Of a DNA stretch of 64,000 nt, positions 43,675 through 53,411 are shown piece after piece; the first letter of the stretch is position 1; every line of letters starts with the position of its first letter. Origin of the DNA: Acinetobacter pittii (GTDB lineage: Bacteria > Pseudomonadota > Gammaproteobacteria > Pseudomonadales > Moraxellaceae). The translations under genes and the position numbers were made by a program. Below the pieces are notes generated by a model, which saw only the letters and a program-made list of their open reading frames with translations, was not told the origin of the DNA and did no database searches. Where the stretch lies: contig NZ_CP139286.1 of the NCBI RefSeq assembly GCF_034067285.1, positions 1,054,001-1,118,000 of the forward strand. Reading direction: 5' to 3'.

Positions 43675-44433
43675 TTAAATCGGATTATTCAATTCAAAAT
43701 ATTCACTTTCAACTGAGAACTGTTTTGAGATTGCTTGTGCTAAACGTTGAACACCATAACGCTCAGTTGCATGGTGGCCACAAGCAAAATAATGAATACC
43801 TAACTCTTTTGCTTCATAAAAAGTTCGTTCACTGACTTCACCTGAGATATAAGCATCACAATTTTGCAAAGCCGCTTTAGCAATAAAATCTTGAGCCCCA
43901 CCTGTGCAGAAGCCCACTTTTTGAATGCTTTGTTTTTCTGCTGGCAAATGAATCACCTTAAAATCAAAACTGTTTTGTAGTTTTGCTTTAAATTCATCAA
44001 CAGAAAGCGCTTGTTCTAAATAACCAATATTGCCAATTGGATGTTTCTCGGCTAAATCGAGTGGTTCTAAATTCTGCAAGTTCAGTTTTTCTGCAATAGC
44101 CACATTGTTGCCTAAAGTTGGGTGGGCATCTAAAGGTAAATGGTAAGCAACTAATGAAATATTATTTTGGATGAGTTTCTTAATGCGATTGCCGCGCATT
44201 CCTGTAATTGGATACGGTTCGCCCTTCCAAAAATAACCGTGATGTACGAGTAATAGATCTGCATTCTGAGCAATTGCAGCATCAATTGCATCTTCGGAAG
44301 CAGTAACCGCACAAAGAATATGTTTTACTTCAGTTGAACCTTCAATTTGCAGGCCATTAGGTGCGTAATCTTTAAATTCTGCTGCTTTTAAGGTTTGGTC
44401 GCACCACTGAATAATTTCATGCAAATTTGCCAT
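43675..44433 (-). CDS. Nif3-like dinuclear metal centre protein (YbgI family)
   Basis: 252 residues, hexameric ring family. Metal-binding marks are DLLLVHHGYFWKG near 60-72, the AYHLPLDAHP loop, and the late FACGHHATERYGV. Function of the family is unsettled (GTP cyclohydrolase-like fold, possible hydrolase). AGGAAAT precedes the ATG. Divergent from the DegS-like gene. Confidence 0.92.
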   Translation of the reverse strand: MANLHEIIQWCDQTLKAAEFKDYAPNGLQIEGSTEVKHILCAVTASEDAIDAAIAQNADLLLVHHGYFWKGEPYPITGMRGNRIKKLIQNNISLVAYHLPLDAHPTLGNNVAIAEKLNLQNLEPLDLAEKHPIGNIGYLEQALSVDEFKAKLQNSFDFKVIHLPAEKQSIQKVGFCTGGAQDFIAKAALQNCDAYISGEVSERTFYEAKELGIHYFACGHHATERYGVQRLAQAISKQFSVESEYFELNNPI

Positions 44434-44621
44434 GATATTTCCTGAATTGAGTAGTAAATAATTGCTAAAGCTATAGAAACATATTTTGTTGTGTAACTAA
44501 AGCTAGACAAATCTTTTTTGACTTTTTTATGTATATCGACATATTTAATTTAAAATGCTTAACTGAAAAGTCTTTTTGTTCAATATATTAATTTAATTAA
44601 AAACTTCTTTGCGTAGAGGAT

Positions 44622-45803
44622 ATGAACGTGCGCCGCACCTTTACATGGTTACCTTGGGTGTTACTTATTATTGTAATTGCCAGTTTTATTGCATGGCAAA
44701 AATACCATCAGCCGAAACCAACTGTTGCAGTTGATGGGGTGCAAATGCCTGCTGAGAAAGTTGAACCATTGGTTGATACTTCACGAACGGGCGGGGTGGT
44801 ATCTTATAGCGCTGCGGTAAAAGTTGCAGCGCCAGCCGTTGTTAATATTTTTACGACCCAGAAAGTTAAACAAAATCATCCATTATTAAGTGATCCTGTC
44901 TTCCGCGAATTTTTTGGAAATCAGGTTCCTGAACAACAACAGCAAAATGAAAATAGCTTAGGCTCTGGAGTTATTGTACGAGCTGACGGTTATATTCTTA
45001 CGAATAATCATGTAATTGCTCAAGCTGATCAAATTGTAGTAGCATTACATGACGGGCGTCGTGCAGAAGCAACGATTGTTGGTACAGACCCTGATACGGA
45101 TTTAGCCGTAATTAAAATCGATTTAGATAAATTACCTGTATTGCCATTTAAGCTAAGTGGCAATGAAGTAGGTGATGTTGTCTTGGCTATCGGTAACCCA
45201 TTTGGTGTAGGGCAAACGGTAACCCAGGGTATTATTTCTGCGACTGAACGCTCTGATTTAGGTATCAATACCTATGAAGACTTTATTCAAACGGATGCAG
45301 CAATTAACCCAGGTAACTCTGGTGGAGCATTAATTGATGTGGCTGGGAATTTAATTGGTGTAAATACTGCTATTTTCTCTCAGTCAGGTGGTTCTTTAGG
45401 AATCGGTTTTGCAATTCCCGCTAAAGTTTGCCAACAAGTTTTAAACTCAATTTTGAAAGATGGTCGTGTTGTCCGTGGATGGTTAGGGATTAGTTTAGTA
45501 CCCCCTACACAAGAAGATGTATTAGCGCCGAAACAGCAAATTGGCGTAGTAGTTGCAGATGTCTTGAAAAGTGGTCCAGCTGCGTCAGCAGGTATTAAAA
45601 TTGGCGATAAAATTATTCAAGTTAATAATGAGCCAATCACTTCAGCATCTCATTTGATTAATTACGTCGCATTACAAGCGCCTAATAGCGAAATTAATGT
45701 AATGGTTGAGCGAGATGGGAAGCAACAAAACTTTGTGGTGACAGTAGGGGAAAGGAAAAACCAAAATACTCAATCACAATTTATACCACTGCCTAAACAA
45801 TAA
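44622..45803 (+). CDS. DegS/AlgW-like membrane-anchored serine protease
   Basis: 393 residues. One N-terminal membrane anchor (about 9-25), a trypsin-like domain with the triad His130 (LTNNHVI), Asp160 (DPDTDLAVIK) and Ser233 (NPGNSGGAL), and a single PDZ domain (about 285-375). One PDZ and an anchor define DegS/AlgW rather than DegP. These proteases start the envelope-stress cascade by cutting the anti-sigma factor. ATG 44622 is only 2 bases from AGAGG, whereas the in-frame GTG at 44628 has ideal 8-base spacing, so the true start may be GTG. Whether Acinetobacter has a full RseA/sigma-E circuit cannot be judged here. Confidence 0.92.
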   Translation: MNVRRTFTWLPWVLLIIVIASFIAWQKYHQPKPTVAVDGVQMPAEKVEPLVDTSRTGGVVSYSAAVKVAAPAVVNIFTTQKVKQNHPLLSDPVFREFFGNQVPEQQQQNENSLGSGVIVRADGYILTNNHVIAQADQIVVALHDGRRAEATIVGTDPDTDLAVIKIDLDKLPVLPFKLSGNEVGDVVLAIGNPFGVGQTVTQGIISATERSDLGINTYEDFIQTDAAINPGNSGGALIDVAGNLIGVNTAIFSQSGGSLGIGFAIPAKVCQQVLNSILKDGRVVRGWLGISLVPPTQEDVLAPKQQIGVVVADVLKSGPAASAGIKIGDKIIQVNNEPITSASHLINYVALQAPNSEINVMVERDGKQQNFVVTVGERKNQNTQSQFIPLPKQ

Positions 45804-45807
45804 AAGT

Positions 45808-45837
45808 AAAAAAGCCTCTTAGTGAGGCTTTTTTTAT
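45808..45837 (+). terminator. Terminator after the DegS-like gene
   Basis: AAAGCCTC (45811-45818), TTAGT, GAGGCTTT (45824-45831), T run; A run on the left lets it also serve the convergent cca gene. Confidence 0.93.
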
Positions 45838-45846
45838 TGGCTTGAA

Positions 45847-47085
45847 TTAAGAATGAGAGGGTGCTTGATGTTGATGTTTAAACTCAGTTAAAGCATCAAT
45901 GCGAGACTGAATTAACATTTCACCAATCTCAGCACCTTTAATATTCTCAGGTAAATCCTGAACTTTAATAGAGCGAACGATTTGCATCGCGTCTAACATA
46001 TATTGAGCTTGAGGATAAGGTCGGTCTTCTAAACCTAGTCTTCCTTTAGCATCACATTCACATGCTTGTACAAAAGCTTCTACTCTCTCAGGACGGCGTA
46101 AGACATCTAGACGCTGTAATAAACGCCATACAGTTCCAGGTTTTAACGACATAATCTGATGACATTTTAGATGTTCTTTACACACTGAGAGTGCCAACTG
46201 TCGAGTTTGAGTAGGAACTTTTAAACGTTCACATAGCTCGGTAACGGGTTTCACTCCACGTTCTTCATGCATGATATGGCGAGGAAGTTCATTAACTGGA
46301 GTTAATGCTTTACCTAAATCATGCACTAACACAGCAAATCGAACATCGAGCGAATAATTGGCCTTACAAGCTTGCTGTAAGGACATTAAGGTATGTATGC
46401 CACAATCTACTTCTGGATGATATTCAGGACGCTGTGGAACACCAAACAATGCATCAATTTCAGGAAAAAGATGTTTTAAGGCACCGCAATCACGTAATGT
46501 TTGGAAATAAACATCGGCATGATCTTCTAAAAGTGCACGTGAAGTCTCTTTCCATACACGCTCTGGCGTTAATGCATCTAGTTCACCTGATTCTGCCATT
46601 GTTTGCATGAGTTCTAAGGTTTCAGGTGCAATATGAAAACCATATGAAGAATAACGCGCTGCAAAGCGTGCAACACGTAAAACACGTAAAGGATCTTCAG
46701 CAAAAGCTTCTGAAACATGACGTAAAGTTTTATTTTCTAAATCGTTTTGACCGCCATATGGGTCATATAGTTTGCCATCTTGATCCATTGCTATGGCATT
46801 GATGGTTAAATCACGGCGAATTAAATCTTCTTCTAAACTTACAGTAGTATCGGTAAAAAATTGGAAACCGTGATATCCCTTACCGGACTTACGTTCAGTG
46901 CGTGCAAGTGCATATTCTTCTTTTGTTTCAGGATGAAGAAACACAGGAAAATCTCTGCCTACAGGTTGAAAACCTTGGGCGAGCATGTGTTCCGGCGTTG
47001 CACCGACCACAACATAGTCTTTTTCTTGATAGGGATGCCCAAGTAAAGAATCACGGACAGCACCGCCTACTAAATACACTTGCAT
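45847..47085 (-). CDS. cca: CCA-adding tRNA nucleotidyltransferase with HD domain
   Basis: About 412 residues. Adds or repairs the 3' CCA of tRNAs. The class II core is clear: GGAVRDSLLG, GRDFPVFLHPETKEEYALAR, and RRDLTINAIA; a C-terminal HD domain (LVHDLGKALTP, near 255-275) is of the E. coli type with phosphohydrolase activity. The first aspartate of the usual metal pair DxD appears as Glu (EKDYVVVG), an unusual but conservative change. Start ATG 47085 has AGAGG 7 bases upstream; that site is inside a perfect hairpin. tRNAs in this window already encode CCA, so the enzyme mainly does repair. Confidence 0.96.
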   Translation of the reverse strand: MQVYLVGGAVRDSLLGHPYQEKDYVVVGATPEHMLAQGFQPVGRDFPVFLHPETKEEYALARTERKSGKGYHGFQFFTDTTVSLEEDLIRRDLTINAIAMDQDGKLYDPYGGQNDLENKTLRHVSEAFAEDPLRVLRVARFAARYSSYGFHIAPETLELMQTMAESGELDALTPERVWKETSRALLEDHADVYFQTLRDCGALKHLFPEIDALFGVPQRPEYHPEVDCGIHTLMSLQQACKANYSLDVRFAVLVHDLGKALTPVNELPRHIMHEERGVKPVTELCERLKVPTQTRQLALSVCKEHLKCHQIMSLKPGTVWRLLQRLDVLRRPERVEAFVQACECDAKGRLGLEDRPYPQAQYMLDAMQIVRSIKVQDLPENIKGAEIGEMLIQSRIDALTEFKHQHQAPSHS

Positions 47086-47086
47086 G

Positions 47087-47133
47087 AAAAAACCTCTATT
47101 CTTCAAGCAATCATGCTACAGAATAGAGGTTTT
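47087..47133 (-). promoter_or_regulatory. Perfect 14-pair hairpin that contains the cca ribosome-binding site
   Basis: AAAACCTCTATTCT (47089-47102) and AGAATAGAGGTTTT (47120-47133) pair completely, loop 17. Read leftward it ends in TTTTTT and so can terminate maeB; its last arm includes AGAGG, the Shine-Dalgarno of cca, 7 bases from the start codon. Confidence 0.8.
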
Positions 47134-47176
47134 CTCAAGTCATTAGAGAGGCTTTTCGTAAAAAGCGGTTTCTAAA

Positions 47177-49447
47177 TTACTTTTCTTGTTGTTGGATTTC
47201 AGCAACAGTTAAAGCAGTCATATTGATAAGACGACGAGTTGTTGCAGTCGGTGTCAAAATATGAACAGGTTTAGCAGCCCCTAACAAAATTGGACCAATA
47301 GTAACGTTGTTACCAGAAGTCGCTTTCAATAAGTTAAATGAAATATTTGCTGCATCTAGGTTCGGCATAATGAGCAAGTTTGCAGATCCTTTAAAACGTG
47401 AACCTGGGAATGCAAATTGACGAATATTTTCGTCTAATGCTGCATCACCGTGCATTTCACCTTCAACTTCAAGTTCAGGAGCTTGCTCAGATAAGATGCG
47501 ATAAACTTCACGCATTTTTTGAGCACTTGAATCAGTTTGATCACTACCAAAACTTGAATGAGAAAGTAGGGCTACACGTGGAGTAATACCAAAACGACGC
47601 ACTTCTTCAGCTGCTAAAATAGTCATTTCAGCAAGTTGTTCAGCAGTCGGGTTGGTGTTTACGTAGGTATCTGCAATAAATAAATTACGATCTTCAAGCA
47701 TTAATGCATTTAATGTGAAGAAGTTATTCATGCCTTCTTTAAGGCCAATCACATTGCGTACAAAGTCGAGGTGAATGTTATAGCTACTATAAGTACCACA
47801 TAACATACCGTCTGCTTTACCGAATTTAACCAGTAAAGATGCAATTAAAGTAGAACGGCGACGAGCTTCACGTTGAGCATATTCAACAGTAATGCCTTTA
47901 CGTTGCATTGTTTGATAGTAGTCTTTCCAAAACTCTTCATACATCGGGTTTTGTTCTTGATCTACGATCTCAATATTTACACCGTGTTGTAAACGTAAGC
48001 CTAATTTTTTGATATTAGCTTCAATTACAGCAGTACGACCTACTAAAATTGGTTTAGCCAAGTCTTCATCAACTGCGATTTGCACTGCACGTAATACGCG
48101 CTCATCTTCACCTTCAGCATATGCGATGCGTTTAGGATCTGTTTTTGCTTGAGCAAAAATCGGTTTCATCAAGAATGCAGAGTTATAAACAAACTCAGAT
48201 AGTTTTTGACGGTATGCAGAGAAATCTTCGATCGGACGAGTTGCAACACCTGAATCCATTGCAGCTTTAGCAACAGCAGGGGCAATTTCTAAAATTAAAC
48301 GTTGATCAAGTGGACGTGGAATTAAATAATCACGGCCAAATGAAGCAGATTTTTCACCATAAGTAGCTGCATCAGCTTCTACATGTGCCATACGTGCAAT
48401 TGCATGTACACATGCAATTTTCATTTCTTCATTAATCGTCGTTGCGCCAACGTCAAGTGCACCACGGAAAATGTAAGGGAAGCATAATGCGTTGTTTACT
48501 TGGTTTGGATAGTCAGAACGACCTGTTGCCATAATCACGTCTGGACGTACTTCATGTGCATGTTCAGGTAAAATCTCTGGATCTGGGTTTGCCAAAGCAA
48601 AGATAATAGGGTTCTCAGCCATCTGTTTCACCATTTCTTTGGTGAGAATACCAGCAGCAGAAAGACCCAAGAACATATCTGCACCAGCCATTACTTCATG
48701 AAGCTGAGATGCAGTAATGTCTTGAACATAACGTTTTTTAGATTCATCAAGTCCATCACGAGAAGTCGTTAATAGACCACGAGAATCGGCAACAATAATA
48801 TTTTCTTTTTTAGCACCAAGTGCACAAAGCAAGTCTAAGCATGAAAGTGCTGCTGCACCTGCACCTGAAGCTACAATTTTGATTTCATCAATTTTTTTAT
48901 TTACAAGTTGCAATGCATTGAGCAAAGCTGAACCTACAATAATACTTGTACCATGTTGATCGTCATGGAATACAGGAATTTTCATACGTTCACGAAGTTT
49001 CTTCTCAATATAGAAACATTCTGGCGCTTTAATATCTTCGAGGTTGATACCGCCGAAAGTTGGCTCAAGAGAAGCAACAATATCTACAATTTTATCTGGA
49101 TCGTTTTCTGCAATTTCGATGTCAAATACGTCAACACCAGCAAACTTCTTGAATAGAACCCCTTTACCTTCCATTACAGGTTTAGAAGCTAATGGTCCAA
49201 TATTACCTAAACCAAGAACAGCTGTACCGTTACTGACTACGGCAACCAAATTTCCGCGAGCTGTATATTTAGCAGCAGTTGATGGATCACGTTCAATCTC
49301 TAAACATGGCGCAGCAACTCCTGGTGAGTAGGCTAAAGCCAAATCTCGTTGGTTGACAAGTTGCTTACTTGGGGTGACGCTGATTTTCCCTGGGTTTGGA
49401 TATTCATGGTAATTTAAAGCGGCCTGTTTTAAAGATTGATCGTCCAT
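47177..49447 (-). CDS. maeB: NADP-dependent malic enzyme with phosphotransacetylase-like domain
   Basis: A 756-residue two-domain protein. Residues 1-430 are the malic enzyme ([24 protein letters not shown], the NAD(P)-binding [11 protein letters not shown]); residues 430-756 are a PTA-like domain with [19 protein letters not shown], believed to be regulatory. It oxidatively decarboxylates malate to pyruvate, supplying NADPH. ATG 49447 ([17 protein letters not shown]) is the usual start; an in-frame ATG lies 7 codons upstream. Followed by a hairpin that also covers the cca start region. Confidence 0.96.
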   Translation of the reverse strand: MDDQSLKQAALNYHEYPNPGKISVTPSKQLVNQRDLALAYSPGVAAPCLEIERDPSTAAKYTARGNLVAVVSNGTAVLGLGNIGPLASKPVMEGKGVLFKKFAGVDVFDIEIAENDPDKIVDIVASLEPTFGGINLEDIKAPECFYIEKKLRERMKIPVFHDDQHGTSIIVGSALLNALQLVNKKIDEIKIVASGAGAAALSCLDLLCALGAKKENIIVADSRGLLTTSRDGLDESKKRYVQDITASQLHEVMAGADMFLGLSAAGILTKEMVKQMAENPIIFALANPDPEILPEHAHEVRPDVIMATGRSDYPNQVNNALCFPYIFRGALDVGATTINEEMKIACVHAIARMAHVEADAATYGEKSASFGRDYLIPRPLDQRLILEIAPAVAKAAMDSGVATRPIEDFSAYRQKLSEFVYNSAFLMKPIFAQAKTDPKRIAYAEGEDERVLRAVQIAVDEDLAKPILVGRTAVIEANIKKLGLRLQHGVNIEIVDQEQNPMYEEFWKDYYQTMQRKGITVEYAQREARRRSTLIASLLVKFGKADGMLCGTYSSYNIHLDFVRNVIGLKEGMNNFFTLNALMLEDRNLFIADTYVNTNPTAEQLAEMTILAAEEVRRFGITPRVALLSHSSFGSDQTDSSAQKMREVYRILSEQAPELEVEGEMHGDAALDENIRQFAFPGSRFKGSANLLIMPNLDAANISFNLLKATSGNNVTIGPILLGAAKPVHILTPTATTRRLINMTALTVAEIQQQEK

Positions 49448-49683
49448 CTGAGTCTCTATTTGATACAAAAAAGCAAACTAGTCAAATCGCTCATTTAGGG
49501 AGAGGCAACGCGGCTCTTTGACTATGCTTTAATTTTTACCAATTAAGAGAATAGTAGACGAATTGCCAATAGCCCCGTGGTGAGCTAAATGCTAAAGAAT
49601 ATAACACTACTTCTTTATTTCTCACAGTCAAAAACGCTCATTTTTGGAAAAAGCAGCATAGGTAAAATAGATGGCCAAAACAG

Positions 49684-52536
49684 TTAAGAAATATGTGGAT
49701 TTGTTTGTAGATAAGGAATGACCTGCTCGGCAGGGATTGGACGACTAAAGAAATAGCCTTGTAAAAAATCACATTGTTGTTTTTGCAGATAGGTTACTTG
49801 TTCTTTTGTTTCTACGCCTTCAGCAACCAGTTTAAGCCCCATGCTTTTACCCATTGCGATCATTGCATTCACAATCGCTTCTTGTTTGTGATCACCAATT
49901 TTAGAAATAAAAGCACGATCAATTTTTAATACATCAATTGGGTATTCTGTCAGGTACGCCAAAGAAGAATAACCCGTACCAAAGTCATCTAAGGCAATTG
50001 AGATATCTCGTTGTTTTATCGCGTGTAATAGTGTTTTTACGTTATCAGTATTGTCTAAAAGGGCTGACTCAGTAATTTCAAGTTCAAGATCTGAACCTTG
50101 TATATTATATTTTTGCAAAACCTCATCTAAATCACTGAGTAATAAGCCTCGATGTATCTGTTGTGCCACAATATTTACAGAGACTTGAATGTTGATATAG
50201 CCTGCATTTTTCCACTCTTGTAGTTGCTTTCCAACTTTATCTAAAACAACTTTACCAATGTCTGAAATTAGGCTACTACGCTCAGCAAAAGGTATAAACA
50301 TATTCGGCATGACTAATCCTTTTTCAGGATGTTGCCAACGAATGAGTGCCTCAAAACCGATAATGGATTGATCTTGTAGACTAATTTTAGGTTGGTAATA
50401 AACTACAAATTCATTATTTTGAATAGCTTTGCGTAATTCTTGTTCTAAATCGGCAGTTTTATATGGGTGATCTGTTTTATTGCAGTAGTAAGAAATGGTA
50501 TTGCCTCCTAAACGTTTTGCCTCTGAAAGTGCTTGCTCTGCATGATGGTTGAGATGGTCAATTTGTCTGCCATGTTCAGGGAAACATGCCACACCAATAG
50601 AAGCAGTAATAAAATATTCGTGATTATCAATATAAAATGGTGCGTTTAGCGCTTGCAAAATATTTTGGCAATATTGCTCAATATTTGGATGAATTGGTGA
50701 AATTTCATAAATAATTGCGAAATCATCACTATTTAAGTAGGCGACTAAAATTGCATTAATATTGATTAAGCGTAATCTTTGTGCGAACTGTTTAAGTAGT
50801 TCGTCACCACTATCATTATTTAAAAATTCATTAAAAGCCCGGAATCGGTCAATATTGACTCGTATTAAAGCTAAATTTTTAATGTTATATGAAGGATTTA
50901 CAAGATATTGATGTAGTTGATTGTAATAGTAAAGACGATTAGGTAAGTGGGTGAGACTGTCGTAATTTTTTAAATAAGATAGGTGCTGCTCTTGGCGCTT
51001 CTGCTCAGTGAGATCGCGGGCAAATCCAATGTAATTGGTGATTTGATTGAACTCATCTTTGACGACATTAATATGCAACCACAAATAGACGCTTTTGCCA
51101 GAATTAAATTTTTCGTCAAACTGGCCCATGTATTCTCCTGTCTCGAGGAGCTGCTGTTTTATTGAGGTATGAAATTGTTGTTGTAATTCCTTTTGATTAC
51201 TTGTAATGCTAAATAACTCTTTATTCAAAAGTTCTGCTTTAGTAAATCCAGTCAATTTTTCGTAGTAAGGATTAATATTAATATAGTTCAGATGTTCATC
51301 TAAAATAAATATTCCTTCCGCAGCCTGCTCAAGCACAATAGCTGATAGTCTTAGATGTTCTTGATCTTTTTTCTCTTGATGTATATCTCGGGTCATTCCA
51401 ACCATACGAAGCGCTTTTTGTGTTTTAGGATCTCTTGTGATGACTCGACCTACATCATGAATCCATCGCCAAGAACCATCTCGACGTAAAATGCGAAAAT
51501 TGATATTAAAATGATCTGTAATACCTTCCAAATGTTGTTTTAAACGTTCTTCAAAAAGCTTTTTATCACTTGGATGGATCCGATCTAATATCGCATGAAG
51601 ATGAATAACAGCAGTCTGACTTTGCTTTTGTTGATCAAAAAAAGTAATTTCTAACTTTTGATTTTCAATATCCCAATCCCAAGGCCGGATACCTGCAGTT
51701 TCATGCGCAAAAGCTAAATTGTAGTGATGGCTTTCGAGTTGCTCATTCATTTTGGTGAGATCATAAGTACGTTCACGTACTTTTTGCTCAAGTAAATGAT
51801 TGTTGAACTGAAGTTGGGCTTCAATATCTTTAGACTTATTTACTTCTTGCTGGAGCTGTACACATAATTCTTCAGCCCACTGAGTATGTTGGTCTGAAAT
51901 TTGAACAAGCTGTTTGTTTTTAAGTAATAGTTGAGAAATTTTTTGGTAATTACGTTGAGTTGCGTATGCACAAAGTACTGTTGCTACAAAGGTAAGATTA
52001 TAGGCAAAATAAAATGGTAATTCAGTAATGGAGTTGTGTGTGAATTGGGCGAACAATAGCGGCAAAGTACTAGGAATAAATAAGAGATAAAAGTATCGAG
52101 GTTGTTGCGTTAAAAACGTAAGGCCAATGATATGAGCAGAGGTAATAAATAAAGCAATTAAAATATGAGCATCTGGTAGTGCAACTAGCTCAGGCGGAAG
52201 ATAAAAATGAATAATCGTGACATTTATTCCCATTAAAATGCCAGATAATAAACAAATACTTTGTAAGACACGATCAGCTTTTTTTGTGAAGTCGATAGTG
52301 CGGTAGTGAGTTAAAATATTTAGAATAAATAATAAGCAGATAAAAGAAATGATAGTCAGTCCAATAGACCAGCTAAATATTGTTATTACAGAGGAAAAAT
52401 AGTAAGAAAAAATACCATATGAAATAAGGCACAGTAATATCAGGCTAATCAAATACCAACGTATATATTGAGTTGAAAGTTTCAGCTGTTCAATTTTTGT
52501 TTGATGCTGTAGATATTCTTCCTGAAGCCCAGACAT
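49684..52536 (-). CDS. Membrane-bound PAS-GGDEF-EAL protein, probable c-di-GMP phosphodiesterase
   Basis: 950 residues. About six N-terminal helices (25-195), a coiled coil (200-270), two PAS domains with PAC tails (about 270-390 and 395-512), a GGDEF domain (about 520-680) whose signature is NSDDF at 602-606, and an EAL domain (about 695-940). The EAL site is intact: FEALIRW at 728-734, the Glu in LEITES, DDFGTGYSS at 850 and AEGVET near 905. The altered GGDEF predicts no cyclase activity while the EAL should hydrolyse c-di-GMP; GGDEF may bind GTP as regulator. Unlike the FimX-like protein at 2264, this one looks catalytic. Single gene. Confidence 0.9.
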   Translation of the reverse strand: MSGLQEEYLQHQTKIEQLKLSTQYIRWYLISLILLCLISYGIFSYYFSSVITIFSWSIGLTIISFICLLFILNILTHYRTIDFTKKADRVLQSICLLSGILMGINVTIIHFYLPPELVALPDAHILIALFITSAHIIGLTFLTQQPRYFYLLFIPSTLPLLFAQFTHNSITELPFYFAYNLTFVATVLCAYATQRNYQKISQLLLKNKQLVQISDQHTQWAEELCVQLQQEVNKSKDIEAQLQFNNHLLEQKVRERTYDLTKMNEQLESHHYNLAFAHETAGIRPWDWDIENQKLEITFFDQQKQSQTAVIHLHAILDRIHPSDKKLFEERLKQHLEGITDHFNINFRILRRDGSWRWIHDVGRVITRDPKTQKALRMVGMTRDIHQEKKDQEHLRLSAIVLEQAAEGIFILDEHLNYININPYYEKLTGFTKAELLNKELFSITSNQKELQQQFHTSIKQQLLETGEYMGQFDEKFNSGKSVYLWLHINVVKDEFNQITNYIGFARDLTEQKRQEQHLSYLKNYDSLTHLPNRLYYYNQLHQYLVNPSYNIKNLALIRVNIDRFRAFNEFLNNDSGDELLKQFAQRLRLININAILVAYLNSDDFAIIYEISPIHPNIEQYCQNILQALNAPFYIDNHEYFITASIGVACFPEHGRQIDHLNHHAEQALSEAKRLGGNTISYYCNKTDHPYKTADLEQELRKAIQNNEFVVYYQPKISLQDQSIIGFEALIRWQHPEKGLVMPNMFIPFAERSSLISDIGKVVLDKVGKQLQEWKNAGYINIQVSVNIVAQQIHRGLLLSDLDEVLQKYNIQGSDLELEITESALLDNTDNVKTLLHAIKQRDISIALDDFGTGYSSLAYLTEYPIDVLKIDRAFISKIGDHKQEAIVNAMIAMGKSMGLKLVAEGVETKEQVTYLQKQQCDFLQGYFFSRPIPAEQVIPYLQTNPHIS

Positions 52537-52670
52537 AAGATTTTTCTATCCTATTTTTTTACATATATACAGAAAGAATCTGATTTATCAGTGAAAAAGA
52601 ATTTGAAATTTTATTCATACAATAAAAGTAAATTAACTTTAAATCACGATTTAATCAATGTTCTGAGAAC

Positions 52671-53393
52671 TTAGGTGGATAAAAATCGATAATTTAAGAT
52701 AGACAAGGCAACAACTGGGGCAGTTTCTGTACGTAAAACACGGTCACCAATACACCAGTTCATAAAACCAGCTTGATTGGCTTGGGTAATTTCATTTTCA
52801 CTTAGCCCACCTTCTGGGCCAATTAATAGGGCAAGTTCAGGTTGTATTCCTGCCAATACATCTTTTTGTTCTTTTTCAGGCGCTAAAACAAATTTAGAGT
52901 GAGGAAGTTCAGACGAACTTAACCATTCATGAAGGGAAATAGGTGCTAATACTTCTGGCACTAAGTTCAAGCCACATTGTTCACATGCTGCAATTGCAAC
53001 TGCTTGCCAGTGATCTAATTTTTTTTGATCTCGATCGTATTTTAAGCGCATTTCACAACGCTCACTTGTTAATAATTGAATTTGGCTTACACCCAGCTCA
53101 GTGGCTTTTTGAATAGCATAATCCATTCGATCGCCTTTACTCATAACCTGGCCCAAAACAGCTTTAAAAGGGGCATTACGGTTTGCAGGGTTAAAATTTT
53201 CAATTGTGACAAAGGCATTTTTTTTATTAATTTCGGTCAACGTTGCGAGATATTCACCACCTTGTCCATTAAATAAAGTCGCTTGTTCTTGTAGTTGTGC
53301 ACGTAAAACACGTACCCAATGATGAAATACTGATTCTGTCAGTTGAATTGTTGAGCCAACTGTAAGTTCAGTTTCGATAAAAAAACGATTCAT
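52671..53393 (-). CDS. rsmE: 16S rRNA m3U1498 methyltransferase
   Basis: A 240-residue SPOUT-class methyltransferase with an N-terminal PUA-like domain. The knot region has LLIGPEGGLSENEI and the SAM-binding LGDRVLRTETA equivalent CIGDRVLRTETAPV; family opening MNRFFIE is normal. AAGGCG precedes the ATG. It follows metF by 18 bases on the same strand and may be the tail of the ahcY-metF unit. Confidence 0.95.
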   Translation of the reverse strand: MNRFFIETELTVGSTIQLTESVFHHWVRVLRAQLQEQATLFNGQGGEYLATLTEINKKNAFVTIENFNPANRNAPFKAVLGQVMSKGDRMDYAIQKATELGVSQIQLLTSERCEMRLKYDRDQKKLDHWQAVAIAACEQCGLNLVPEVLAPISLHEWLSSSELPHSKFVLAPEKEQKDVLAGIQPELALLIGPEGGLSENEITQANQAGFMNWCIGDRVLRTETAPVVALSILNYRFLST

Positions 53394-53411
53394 TGGGTAC
53401 GCCTTACAAAA

